Shown here in pieces: positions 53,521-64,000 of a stretch of 64,000 nucleotides of DNA. A program made the translations under genes and the position numbers. Numbering within the stretch: position 1 is the first letter of the stretch; each line of letters opens with the position of its first letter. The DNA is from Hypoxylon rubiginosum (lineage: Eukaryota; Ascomycota; Sordariomycetes; Xylariales; Hypoxylaceae): NCBI GenBank assembly GCA_902806565.1, contig CADCXA010000042.1:558001-622000 (forward strand). The letters are read 5' to 3'. Below the pieces are notes generated by a model. That model was not told the DNA's origin and made no database searches. It was given only the letters and a program-made list of their open reading frames with translations.

Positions 53521-55978
53521 ATGGGCACGTTTCAACATGTTCTACACACGGGTGCAAGGCCGATTGGCCTGCCCGAGTTCGTGGACGCCGTGCGCGCCAC
53601 TTGCAAACGCCGGTTCCCTGGGGCGAGAGGAACGATTCATAGGCACGTTGGTAAGTAGCCTTTCCCTACGTCTTCTTAAGAGAACTCATATATCTTACAA
53701 GTAAATAGTCGTAGCTGTGAGCGGCGGAGTCGATTCTATGGCCCTCGCCTTCCTCTGCTCGCAGGCCCGGAAGCAAGACTCCTACTTCAAGATCTCTGAC
53801 AACCCCGTGTCCGGGTTCCGGGCCCTGGTCATCGACCACGGACTCCGCAAGGGATCCCAGAAGGAGGGCCTCGCCGTCTGCAACACCCTCAGGCACTTGG
53901 GCTTCTTTACAGCTGAGCTGCTGCCGCTCAGCTGGTCCGGGGTGTTGGGCGACTACAGCCACCCCAAGGACCTGCCCAACTTCGAGAGCGTGGCGCGCAC
54001 GCTGCGGTACCAGAAGCTCGGTTCCGTCTGCGCCTTTCACAAAATCGCTAGCCTGCTGACCGCACACCACGAAGACGACCAGTACGAGACCGTCCTCATG
54101 CGCCTGCTGCAGGGGCACGGCAGCCGTGGCCTCCGCGGCATGCGGAAAGCTCAAGATATTCCCGAGTGCGCGGGCATGTTCGGTGCGGACCGGAGCGGTT
54201 TTGTGGACGACCAGAGGCGGAAGCATCCTTTCTACAACATGAAGCCGTCGTACGAGGAGCGCAGGAAATTACAACAGGAGCTTAGGTCTGGTCTCAGCCA
54301 CTTCAAGGACGAGGCCGAGCTGAACGACGTCGACATCGAGCTACCCGACGTCGACGTCGAGGACTTTTACCAGCCGGAACGAGTCACGTCCTACGAGAGA
54401 CCCCCCATCGACATCGAAGACGGTGGAGTCACCGTGTACCGCCCCCTGCTAGAATTTAGCAAAGACCGGCTGATCGCGACGTGCCTGGAGAACAAAATCC
54501 CCTGGTGGGAAGATGCTACGAATAAAGACCCAACGCTCACGATGAGGAATGCCGTGAGACATTTGTACAAGGGTTATACCCTCCCCAAGGCTCTCCAGAA
54601 ACCAGCCATTTTCGCTCTTTCCAAGCGATGCGAGCTGAGGGTCCAGGCCCAAGAGGCCGATGCTAATAGACTGCTGAGCCGAATCGTTATCCGCCCCCTC
54701 GGACCCCTCGCTGGGACCCTGACGGTCAAATTTCCGGAATTGTCGCCGCGCCTGTCGAAGAGGGACTCCGGCTCACCACTGCGTCGCCAGGCGCGCCTCC
54801 AGAAACGGAGGGGAGCGGCCGCGATTCTTCTGCGCAAGATTCTGATGCTGGTGAGCCCGGAGTCGCAGCCGCCGGTCCTGGCGACCCTCGAGAACCACGT
54901 GGCCCGCCTCTTCCCGTCCCTCGCCAACCCGGACGAACCGGCGGACCTCGCAAACCCGCGCAAGCCTTTCAACCTGTCCGGCGTGCTCCTTATCCCCCGG
55001 TCACAGCGCCCCCCTCGTCTTCCTACTGCTCGTTCCCCCGAAAGCGCACCCGGACCCCCCCGGTTGAATGGGTGGGACCTCGCGCGCACGCCGTACCCCT
55101 CGACCCTGCCGCCCCCGCGGCTCACGTGGCGCCGGGCCCCCGGGAAGAGCCGGACCAGGGGGAGGAACAGCAACAGCAACAACCCCAACATCATCAATAG
55201 TAGGCACCGCTGCACGTGGACGCCGCGCACGCCGTGGCAGCTGTGGGACGGCCGGTACTGGGTCCGCCTGAAGCACCGGCTGCCGTGCCCCGTCGTCGTC
55301 CAGCCGTTCCTGGCCGAGCACAACACCCGATCGCGCCGCAAGCTCCTCGCGCCGCACCCCGGCGACCGCGACCGCCTCTCCGCGGCCCTCCAGCGCCACG
55401 CCCAGGGCAAGGCCCGCTACACGCTCCCCGCCGTCTACGTCGAAGGGCCTCTGGACCTGGCCCGCGCCGCCCGCGCGCGTCGGCGTCCCGATCGCCCCTC
55501 GAGTCATCCGCCGGACGTGACGACGACGACGACGACAGAGAACACCGACGAGGGAGAAGGCGGCGAGGAGAAAGGCGGCAGCAGCAGCAGCGCCGTCGAC
55601 GAATCTCTGTATTCCAAAGTCCTGGGCCCGTCGGAGATGATGCTGGTCGCCCTGCCCACGCTCGACGTGCGGATGCCCGGGCTCGACGAGTGGGTGTCGT
55701 ACGAGATCCGGTACAGGAAGGTCGACCGCGACACCCTGAACGCCGCGGGCACGTTCCACAGGGGCTCGTTCGTGTCGTCGCCGCGGACGACGAATAAGCG
55801 TGTATATAATAGTAATAATAATAATAGCAGCGGGCGCGTGGTTAGAGGAAGAGGACGGGTTGGGGTGTACCGGCCTGGTAGAAGAATCCGATTAGGAAGA
55901 GCGAGGGATTCGCGTAGGCGTTTGGGAAGAACGACGGAGAGGCGCACATCTTGTCCTAGTAGCAAGGCTGATGACTGA
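53521..55978 (+). CDS. tRNA(Ile)-lysidine synthase (TilS/MesJ family), probably organellar
   Basis: Exons 53521-53650 and 53709-55978 (58-base intron) give 799 residues. The splice yields HRHVVVAVSGGVDSMALAF; SGGVDSM at 48-54 is the PP-loop ATP site. Later, HHEDDQYETVLMRLLQGHGSRGLRGM and VYRPLLEFSKDRL, with NKIPWWEDATNKDPTLTMRNAVRH, are the TilS family motifs. TilS changes the CAU-anticodon wobble cytidine of tRNA-Ile to lysidine so that it reads AUA. In fungi the target should be mitochondrial; the basic start GARPIGLPEF could be part of an import signal. The C-terminal 400 residues are divergent, Pro/Arg-rich, with TTTTTTE and Asn runs and a very basic tail, longer than bacterial TilS. The ATG at 53521 is in the PP-loop frame; another at 53516 is not. 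Confidence 0.9.
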
Positions 55979-56696
55979 CTAGCGGGTTAAGGGAGAAAGC
56001 TGTCTGTAAATGTTATATGATATGTGAACATGCCATTATAAATATAAGCTAACTCATAAGTTAGTTTAGGCGTCCTACTCTATATGTAACTGGAATAGGA
56101 CGGGCTGCTGTGATAGATACCCGTACGAGCGCAACGCATAATATATCTAGTCCCTTGTTACTATGTAGCAGGAAAGCAGGGCATTTTTCTTAGGAAGAAA
56201 TCATTGAATTGTTTTGGTATCATGCAAAGCAAACGAGCCTCCGAGCAGGAGGTAGCTCTCTCTATCCTAGCCGTACACGAATGATTATAAGACAGAATTC
56301 CACACTCTCCACGCCGATTCGACGTATGCGACGTCTAACGTGCAACGCGCAGTGTTCAGGGGGTATATTAAGTATGGTCGCATGCCTCAAGCCATAGGCG
56401 ATAACGACCTGTATCCCTTAGGCAAATGCAACCAAATTTTTTGAGGGCCCATTGAACCTCGCCGCGATTCCATACTCGCTTCATCTTGCTTCAACTCAAG
56501 TATACCTATGCTAGGAAATTTGAGCGTTGCCTATCGATACTAGTTCGAGTGCATATCAGGATCTGCAGAAAGCCACCCCCTCTTCATCCATCCATCCCTC
56601 CATCCCCTACTCTACACTGATAGATTAGGTAGGTAATGTAGGCAGATGGGTAGATGGGGATCAAGGGCCTTTCCTGTCCGTTCCAGAATCCTCCTA
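55979..56696. other. Intergenic, convergent 3' regions
   Basis: 718 bases between convergent stops. AT-rich first, then a TAGGTAGGTA word near 56626. No gene seen. Confidence 0.6.
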
Positions 56697-58437
56697 CTAG
56701 AAGGCAGCACCACCTACGCCCTCGCCGGCAAACTTCTTGACGCTGTTCTCGCTGAGCTCGAGGCGGAGGTCGAGCACCTTGGCCTCGCGCTCCATCTTTT
56801 CCCAGATGGCCAGGTTCTTGCGCAGCTTCTCCTCCTTGGCGTACTTTTCCGCCCGGATCTTCTCTTCCTCCTCCTTCAGCTGCTGCATGTGCGCCTGCAG
56901 CTCCGGCAGCACGCCCGTCGTCATCGCCACGTGGTGCGGGTCCATCTTGCCGCCCGGTACGATGGGAGGTATGGACGCCAGGAGCTGTTGCGCGAAGCTG
57001 GGCCGGTTGCTCTCTGCGGCCGGGCCTTTGGGCGGGTTGAAAGGCTTCGATGAGTTGACGGGAGTCGAGGGAACCGACTGCGACGCTGGGCCTCCGCGAG
57101 GGCCTGTGGGAATGCTGCCGGAGCCTGTGGCTGCCGACGCAGAAGCAGGTCCCGTAACAGGCGGTAGATTGCGACTCTGAATCGTGCTACCCCAGCCTGG
57201 TCCCCCTCGACCACGACTGTAACTACCTCCTCGAGAAGCGACATATCCTCTGGGACCCGACGGCGGTGCACCCGAGTTCATATCCCGTCCACCCGACACT
57301 ATGGGAACAACTGCAGCCGGTCTGGGAGGCGGTCCTATCGCTCTAGCAGATGGGCTGTCGTAGTTACGAGTCTCCCTCGGTCCGGTTGGCGCTCGGAGTG
57401 CGGCGGGCCCGCGAGGTGGGGATCTAGAAGGAGCGGGAGGTTCCTTCGGGGTGCCTTGAGGGCTCCGATCTCTAGCTGGGACGCCGTGCGAGGATCTGGA
57501 TAGTGGTCTAGAGGGAATAGGGGACTCTGGGCGTGAGCGGTCGTCGCGACGAAGGGGGAGAGGGTGGGGTGAAGATCTGCGGGACGTGTCTCGAGAGGGT
57601 ATTGCAGAAGAGATGGCAGAGTCGCGAGGTAGCGAAGGACGTCTGCCGTACGACGGACCGTAGCGATCGTCTCGTCGATCCGGACTGCGAGAGCGACCTC
57701 TGTACGTGCTACCCCTAGCAACGGGCGGAGGTGAACGTCTCGGAGGCGTTCTGTCTCGGACACGATCTCTCTCAAACGGAGATCTAGATCTTCGTCTGTA
57801 CGGAAGACTTGTTAGGGGAACGGAGTTAGAATTATTACTTGGGGGTGGTGGGGGGAACCTTTGGTCGTAGCCCCTTCGAGGAGATCGCAGCCGATCTCTG
57901 TCATCCCGTCTCGGAGAGAACCTGCGTGGGGGTGGACTTCTGCGAGGTGGACTGCGTCTAGGCGGAGAGCGTCGCGGAGGGCTTCTACGAAGGCTGCGGC
58001 TCCTATCTCGTCGTCTCCAGCTGTCGCCCATGTCTCGCGTGTCTCGTGTGTCCCGCGCATCTCGTGTGTCTCTTGTATCTCTCGTGTCTCTTGTATCTCT
58101 CGTGTCTCTCGTGTCTCTTGTGTCACGCGTGTCTCGTCTGTCTCTGGAAGGCTCACGTCTGTAACGATCTGCGCTTCGAGAACGTCGTCGCGGGGATCGG
58201 CCGGGGACGTAGCGGTCGCTGTCTATTAGCGGTGGGCTGCGACCTCTCGGCGGACTTCTTGCCCGACGAGGAGATCGATTGGAATTGAATGGTCGGTACG
58301 ATTCGCCAGCGCCATATCTAGTGACTTCGCCATCATCGTACCTGGAGGAACACGTTGATTAGCATTCTGTTATTTTTTTTCTTTTTGAATTCTAATTAGA
58401 CCTGTCCCTACCTTCTACTTCGAGAATCGCGATCCAT
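56697..58437 (-). CDS. RS-rich (serine/arginine-rich) nuclear protein, unidentified
   Basis: Exons 58437-58412 and 58341-56697 (70-base intron, donor GTAGGG) give 556 residues starting MDRDSRSRRYDDGEV. The same frame is open upstream to another ATG at 58854, so the protein may have about 139 more N-terminal residues; I took the later ATG because the RS character begins there. Residues 20-250 are RS/RD/SPPRR repeats, including an Arg-Asp-Thr array encoded by 9-base tandem repeats. A Gly/Pro-rich middle follows with RGG-like SRGRGGPG. The C-terminal 100 residues are ordered and conserved looking: FAQQLLASIPPIVPGGKMDPHH, then a charged coiled coil and LELSENSVKKFAGEG. The style fits splicing or RNA-processing factors, but no RRM is present and I do not recognise the family. 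Confidence 0.8.
58040..58140 (-). repeat. 9-base coding tandem repeat (Arg-Asp-Thr array)
   Basis: About eleven imperfect copies of a 9-base unit (CGAGACACG type on the minus strand) encode repeated R-D-T/R-D-I/R-D-A triplets inside the RS-rich gene. A 9-base unit keeps the frame whatever the copy number. Confidence 0.75.
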
Positions 58438-58854
58438 TTCGACAGTAGTAAGTTCTTCCTGGAAAAGCTCGCCGTCTTCAAGGGACCGATTACGTGAGTG
58501 GAAAGGAAGCGGACGAGCTTGCAACGCGGATGCAGACGATTCTCTCAAGTCGTTAGTGCGAAAGGCTTCCTGAGAGGGAGAGGCGGCCTCGAATTCCTTT
58601 CGGAAATTCTCCGCCTCGGTCGCTCCGGTCGAATCTCCTCGAGGAGCTGGGCCGTAGGTTAGTACGGAGTCCTGGATAGAATAGAGCGATAAATGTCCTG
58701 TTTGATGCGGATCGTCCGTTGACGAAGATTGAGGTTCTGAAATTCTGGAGGGTCCTGCAGGTCCAAAGAAATGCTCAGGGCCAAGAGGGTGTCTAATTGG
58801 CCCGTGCTCGGCTTTCTGCCCACCCCTGTTACAAAAACGTTCCCGTCTCTCCAT

Positions 58855-59541
58855 TCCGACCAATGAAGCATGCACGATAACGGAGATATAATTTGCCTAT
58901 CCGTATGTCAGGGGGCACCTTGTCACACCTAGCTACCTAGGTTAGGTACAAGTAGGTAACCAAGGTACCTAGCTACATAGGCTAGGGGATGAATTTCGTA
59001 CCTAGGTAGTGAGCAATAGTGACAAACTCGGGATGAAAGAGATGAGACGTGAGATGTGTAAAGAAAAGGATTGAATACAATGAAAAGAGAAAAATGAGAA
59101 ACAGAGTTCCGTGAGGTTTAACCTTCGTTTCGCCCGAGTCTTGTTTTGTTTCATTTTTCTAGAACTAGAAAAAGCTGGGAAGGCGAGGTCGATACTGATC
59201 GTATTGACAGAGCAATGCCTTCAGCATTAGCAGGTACACACCTCCTAGAGTAACGATTCTCTCCGAGTTGCCACTAACGGGCGTAATCAATGAATAAGGT
59301 GCTACCTGAATTGTAGCTGATAATACGAGTCCTGCTGAGCAGCCTGAGCAGCCTAAGCAGCCTAAGCAGCCTGAGCAGCCTAAGTAGCATCACTCTGCCA
59401 TTATCGACTTTCCCACGACTTCCTCTCGAGCCTGTAGAAGGACGCAAGAAGGAGGCGCCTCTTCTGCTATCTTCTGCTATGTTCGACTACCTCCTTACCC
59501 AGACTCCCTAATATTCCCTAATAGCTCCTTCTAACGAGTAA
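58855..59541. other. Intergenic: promoter of the RS gene and 3' region of HDA1
   Basis: 687 bases without a supported gene. It holds a dense group of TACCTAGGT-type words at 58925-59010 and a 9-base tandem repeat at 59336-59388. Confidence 0.55.
59336..59388. repeat. 9-base tandem repeat (GAGCAGCCT unit)
   Basis: Six near-identical copies of [GA]AGCAGCCT run head to tail about 150 bases beyond the HDA1 stop codon, probably in or near its 3' UTR. The last copy carries a G to T change. Confidence 0.75.
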
Positions 59542-61915
59542 TCACATCTCATCCTGCGTGGTGTTTCCACTTCTCCCTGTGCTGAGTCTCTCGTTGATGA
59601 ACTGAAACACATCCTCTGCGTGTGCCTCCATCATTTGATTCAGTCCGCCTGCGGGGCTCTTGCGGACTGCCCCGAATCGTTTCTTAAGTATCTTCTTTGA
59701 TAGGTCCGCATCGCTCCAGCAGGCGTGGTCTTTCGTGACGTAAACGAGTGAGTTTTGTTTGTACCAACTCGATAACTCCGTGTCTGTTTCGGATTTTATC
59801 GGTCGCAGGTTTCCCGTCACAAAATTTATCACGCCGGCGATCCTATGCTTAGAATCTAAAGTACTATAGTTAGTCCTGATCCAAGCGAAGAGTTATTGAG
59901 ATATAGTGCAAGGCATGAATTACCTCTGTTCGTCAAGAGGATCTTAACTCCCATGTACGCGTTGCCAGCACCGATAATGAACAGTTCTTCGGGCTCGTAG
60001 ATCTCGAGATAGTTGTCCCAAATATAGCAGACTAATTCCTGGATCTGACGCTGCAGCGTCTTCTCATTTGCTCTTGGGGTGTACGGATCAAAATCTTCCG
60101 GGTGAGTAATGTAGTGAGGGATATTGACATCTATGATGCCAAAATCGTTCTTGTGTGCCCACTCAATATAGGATGTAACACCGTCCAGCTATAATATATC
60201 AGCTTTTAATTTAATTTCTGTAAACGTAGGTCTCACATACAACAAATCCATTATGAGGGTCGACGGTGCTGTCGATGACGTCCGGCATCGCTTTCAGGTC
60301 GGGACTAGGGTACTTGTCAGCGAAGATGTAATCGCGGTTCTGAGTGTTGTACTTACGGGTCGTGAATGACAAACAGAACTCTTTTCTTAAGCTGTATACC
60401 AGGCGTGACGAAAACCTGGTTCTCAAATGATTTGAACAGGTACTCCCTCTGGATGAAAAGGGGAATCATGGTGTACTTTTCGGATAGTATCTGCCGCTGA
60501 TGGCTTCGGATGACATCGTGTAGACGACGCGCACTGTCGCCAATATCGTGAACGTCAATGATTCCGGGTCTCATGCATTCCCAATAGGGAGCTTGGGTAG
60601 CTTGAACTCTAGCCAATAGTCTCGCAGCATCCTTGTTGATGGGAGGGATGTCTATCTTCGGCGGGGGCTCTCCCATAAGTGTTCTGGCCACAGCCAAAGC
60701 TGAATGCGATATCGCTTTCAAGTTATACCCTCCCTCAAGACAGACGGCTACCTTTCCGGCCGCAAGGGACATCAACATATGGGTCATATGGGCATAACAA
60801 GGCGGCGTAACGAAACATCCACCTAGCTCATCGCCGTCAGCCGCGTCGAAGCCCGCAGAGATGATGACCATGTCTGGGTTGAACTCTTGAGCAATTGGCA
60901 TGACAATCTTTTGAAAAGCAGCCAAGTATTCGCCGTCTCCCATACCCTGCGATGGCCAGCCAATGTTGACATTCCTTCCCTGGCCGGGACCGTCGCCAAC
61001 CTTGTCTATGTCTCCGTCGGGAATCATAGGGTTGTCCGGCTTCCCGGGGTAGAAATCGCCATTGTCGTACACGTGAAGGGATATGTAGAGAACGTTAGGA
61101 TCGTCGTAGAACATATTCTGTACACCATTTCCGTGATGCACGTCCCAATCTAGAATAAGAATCTTGCGACACGTATCCGGGTATTCGTTTTGGCAGACCT
61201 TGGCGGCAATAGGGACATTGTTGAATAGACAGAAGCCCATAGGCGTGTCATACTCGGCATGGTGACCGGGTGGACGTATGATAGCGAAGGCATTTTTGAC
61301 CTGTCCAGAAGCAACATTCTTACACGTTTCCACGCAACCTCCCGCCGAAAGTAGCGCTGCTTCATATGACATGCCACCAACGTAGAGAGAGGTTCTGCCC
61401 TGGTCTAGGTTATGGCTGAGCACTCGTAATTCTTTCGTTGACATATCGGAGAGGCTGTTGACCCAATCATAGTGACCGGGTGTGTGCACTGTACATATCT
61501 CCTGTTTCGTGGCCGGGCGAGCGGGAATCCTCCACATGTACTTTGTCGGAGCTTCCCTTAAGATGTCGAGAAGCTCAGTGTCAGAACCAGAGAATACGAG
61601 TCCCCCCTTCTTGAACATCTTCATAATCTCTTCGATCCTTCGGGGGTCTTCTGGATGGTGAGGTGTCGGACCAAAATCAGCATTTGCGTGAAGCTTCATC
61701 CTGTCGTCATAGCAGCAGCCGGTAGGAAGCAATCCTCGCTGCCGCATTAGTTTGATGGGCTCATCAATGCCACTAGACACTTCACTGTCATCCGTGTCGA
61801 CGTTCATGCCGTTCTTGATGGAATTATCGAAGTCTTCTTTGCCCAGAGCAGGGGCGTCGTGCGACTCATCAAAGCCGTTAGGCGCATCCATCATAGATTG
61901 ATCCTCGCCTTCCAT
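59542..61915 (-). CDS. HDA1: Class II histone deacetylase Hda1 with C-terminal Arb2 region
   Basis: Exons 61915-60357, 60304-60241, 60188-59924 and 59855-59542 give 733 residues. I start at the ATG at 61915 (MEGEDQSMMDAP); the frame continues six codons upstream to a GTG only. The deacetylase domain (about 75-420) has IRPPGHHAE (near 217), LDWDVHHGNGVQNMFYDD (near 254), ISAGFDAADGD (near 350) and LEGGYNL (near 391), so the catalytic His pair and the zinc Asp/His/Asp ligands are present. After the first intron the protein continues with DGVTSYIEWAHKNDFGIIDVNIPHYI, FIIGAGNAYMGVKILL and VINFVTGNLRP, the Arb2 region of fungal Hda1. It removes acetyl groups from H3/H2B tails in repressive complexes in the nucleus. 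Confidence 0.96.
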
Positions 61916-63651
61916 GATGTCGTCAAGTTCCACTGAACACTAGCAGCTATCTTCTAGCCCGGCAAGTTTCAGGAGATGTATTATCAGGTCGATGGAGTTG
62001 ATACCACCGTCTCTTAAAACCCCAACTGACTGTCGAGCCCTACCTAGAGCTTTAACTAGGGTGAGGATTATGGGCGAAGTCTTCACTCATTCGCAATCTG
62101 GTCTAGGCCCGGCAGACGCACGGCGATCTAATTGCCTCAGTGGCGTTGATGATTTGCATGCCCACGGCTTCTTGTCGATTGCCGTCTAAGGAATCCTGGG
62201 GCAAGGTGGAGTGATGGTGGCCTGAGGACTTGTTAGCTGCCTATATCTAAGTCTGGTGAATGTCTATGAAGAGGTCTCTTATAGGAAAGATGAGATAGTA
62301 AAATAGTAAAAAAGAAGGATAAAAGAACATGCTCCCATCTCTAGATATATACGAGATTGCTCGAGTAGATATCTACTTGATGATTTTGAAAAACAATCCC
62401 GATAGATTTGAAAGGCGGTTTCCAAGTTGGGCCGTTGTCTCTCAACATCAAGTATTCTTACTATTCATGTGATGTCTACATAAGTTTGTCATTGCGACAA
62501 AAGGAAATATCGAGATGCACAATGGCGGAATCGCGTACTTACACGCTCTGGCAGGCTTTGCTTGCTTAACGGATCATGCACCTGTGACGATGGATGTAGG
62601 ACACAGGTGGGCCACTTAGACACTGAATGAACGTTGGCAAAACCTTGACCCACCGATGACTCCAAGTGCAAAGTCGGCGATGAGATCTAACGATCTTGCG
62701 TAGGGGTGTTATGCGTCTGATAGGTGGTGGTTTTTGGTTGTGGCGTGGGAAAATTAATGAATGTTCCTGGAAGACGCAGGGGGAGAGCTTGTTAGGTAAC
62801 GTTAACGTTTTGGGACGTTGGAATCTCAGGTAACCGCCTAGGCTGCTAGGCTAGGCTAGTACCTAATCTTTTTTTAGTGAGTCTAGGTCGACGATGCGGG
62901 ATGTCGGACCCAGATAACACCGTTTCCATAGAGACATTTAGGTACCACCTAATATTTACCTACCCTGCAATTTAGGTACCTACATACACCAGGAATTTAG
63001 ACACATGTAGAGACTGAGCAACTCACTTTTCCACTATCCACGCTACGTACGCATCGAATTATTAGGCATATATACATCTAGGTATAGCCATACTTATTAG
63101 CTACTTATTGAATAAAAAGGCTTATCTTTATAGGATTTGGTTGTGGTAGAATACTGAGAACCGGAGTTGAAGACTTGGGTTGGAATACTTCACTGGTATT
63201 GGTCATACACATCAGGCATGTAAACATTGTACACAAGACCAGCATAATAAAGACAATGAGAAGTATTTGCAAATGCGAAAATGCTATTGTGTCTCATGCA
63301 AGGATCAATTTGAAGAAGAGTCTGCCTAATCGTCCCTAATCATACAAGTGTGCAAACCTCGAAACAACAAGAAAGAGCCGAAGCTCGTAAGAATTAAAAG
63401 TAAACATATTCGGATCTCAGGAACTACTGCTTTGAGACAACCGAAAAAGAAAGAGAGAAAAAAGGCCACCATGAAAATGGGGCAACGAAGGGAAAATCTG
63501 CTCTGCCTGAAACTGGCTCGTACGAGGGCTCTCAAGCCATAACAATATTATCTCCGAAGAATATGATCTTCAATGCAAAGTTTCTTTGGACCCCAACAGA
63601 CACAGACAGGACAACACGACAACAGCACAATAATAACCGTGATATTCTGAG
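61916..63651. other. Intergenic: HDA1 promoter and 3' region of the right-edge gene
   Basis: 1.74 kb with no supported gene. TACCTAGG-like words cluster at 62830-62870 and 62940-63075. Small open frames lack coding character. Confidence 0.55.
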
Positions 63652-64000
63652 TTAAGACGGTTTGGTTTGGTCCGGTTCGGTTCGCATGATGTTCTTAGTT
63701 AAGACGGTTCGACGCGGGCCGAGAGGTTGAGAGGGGGCACTGGGCCCTTGGTAGATGATGACGGAGCGACACATGGGTCGGGAATATGTTTCGGTTGCTG
63801 TGGTCTTGATACTCGGTGGCTCACTGAATCTGGTGTGACGACGACGGCGGAGGGAGGTTGAGGACGATTCAGCTGGCGCAAGGGCAATGTAACTAGTCGG
63901 AGCGTTCGATGATTCGGCGACAGTTGCGGCAACGACGGGCTCTTCCGCGTCTCTAGTGCGGAAGGTATGCGTCCGAGCCGTCGTCTCCGCGACTAGTTGA
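63652..64000 (-). CDS. C-terminal fragment of an unidentified gene cut by the right edge
   Basis: On the minus strand one frame is open from the window edge to a TAA at 63654-63652, about 115 residues. It begins QLVAETTARTHTFRTRDAEEP, includes LRRRRHTRFSEPPSIKTTATETYSRP, and ends RTEPDQTKPS. The composition (Ala/Thr/Ser, then basic) is coding-like, with C-ending codons near the edge, but no domain is visible. A competing frame of 77 codons overlaps it. The start lies outside the window. Confidence 0.45.
   Translation of the reverse strand, partial: QLVAETTARTHTFRTRDAEEPVVAATVAESSNAPTSYIALAPAESSSTSLRRRRHTRFSEPPSIKTTATETYSRPMCRSVIIYQGPSAPSQPLGPRRTVLTKNIMRTEPDQTKPS

Noticed and set aside
55001..55797. 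Frames of about 190-250 codons on both strands over the TilS 3' half
   Set aside because: The TilS frame is continuous with the PP-loop and is the only one connected to conserved motifs; the others are shadows.

Overview
The window is nuclear DNA from a filamentous ascomycete (Pezizomycotina, most likely Sordariomycetes). The evidence is short GT-AG introns of about 50-110 bases with CTAAC-like branch points, C-ending codon bias, pyrimidine-rich leaders, long AT-richer gaps, and a full set of typical ascomycete proteins. The assignment rests on gene content and style only; no species can be named.

Layout. 1-4.7 kb holds what looks like a small nucleobase-utilisation group: a TfdA-type (XanA-like) 2-oxoglutarate dioxygenase cut by the left edge, a divergent secreted CMP/dCMP-type deaminase, and a Fur-type NCS1 permease. 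The shared promoter between the first two carries a perfect CGG-N6-CCG element and HGATAR motifs, the site types used by UaY and AreA. 5.4-8.6 kb is the mitochondrial 2-oxoglutarate dehydrogenase E1. 10.4-12.4 kb is TFIIH subunit Tfb1/p62. 12.9-14.4 kb is an unrecognised low-complexity protein with a C-terminal cysteine module. 14.9-16.3 kb is the WD40 protein Cia1. 19.9-22.7 kb is a multi-spanning MHYT-domain protein. 24.1-26.2 kb is mitochondrial FAD-dependent glycerol-3-phosphate dehydrogenase. 27.6-29.4 kb is an RGS protein whose frame continues for about 270 codons past a single TGA.

From 29.4 to 42.3 kb there is a long stretch in which I can support no gene. It is followed by a type II membrane protein with a DUF4097-like repeat ectodomain (42.3-44.6 kb), two small hypothetical genes (45.4-47.3 kb), a WDR48/Bun107-type deubiquitinase cofactor (48.4-51.9 kb, seven exons), a divergent pair made of a mitochondrial S-adenosylmethionine carrier and a TilS-type tRNA(Ile)-lysidine synthase (52.2-56.0 kb), an RS-rich protein (56.7-58.4 kb), a class II histone deacetylase of the Hda1 type with a C-terminal Arb2 region (59.5-61.9 kb), and the 3' end of an unidentified gene at the right edge.

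Several genes serve mitochondria or central metabolism (KGD1, GUT2, the SAM carrier, TilS, and indirectly Cia1). Others act in transcription, chromatin or signalling (Tfb1, Hda1, RGS, MHYT, WDR48). I see no intact transposon, rRNA, CRISPR array or convincing tRNA. Splice sites were read by eye from the sequence and protein-family continuity.
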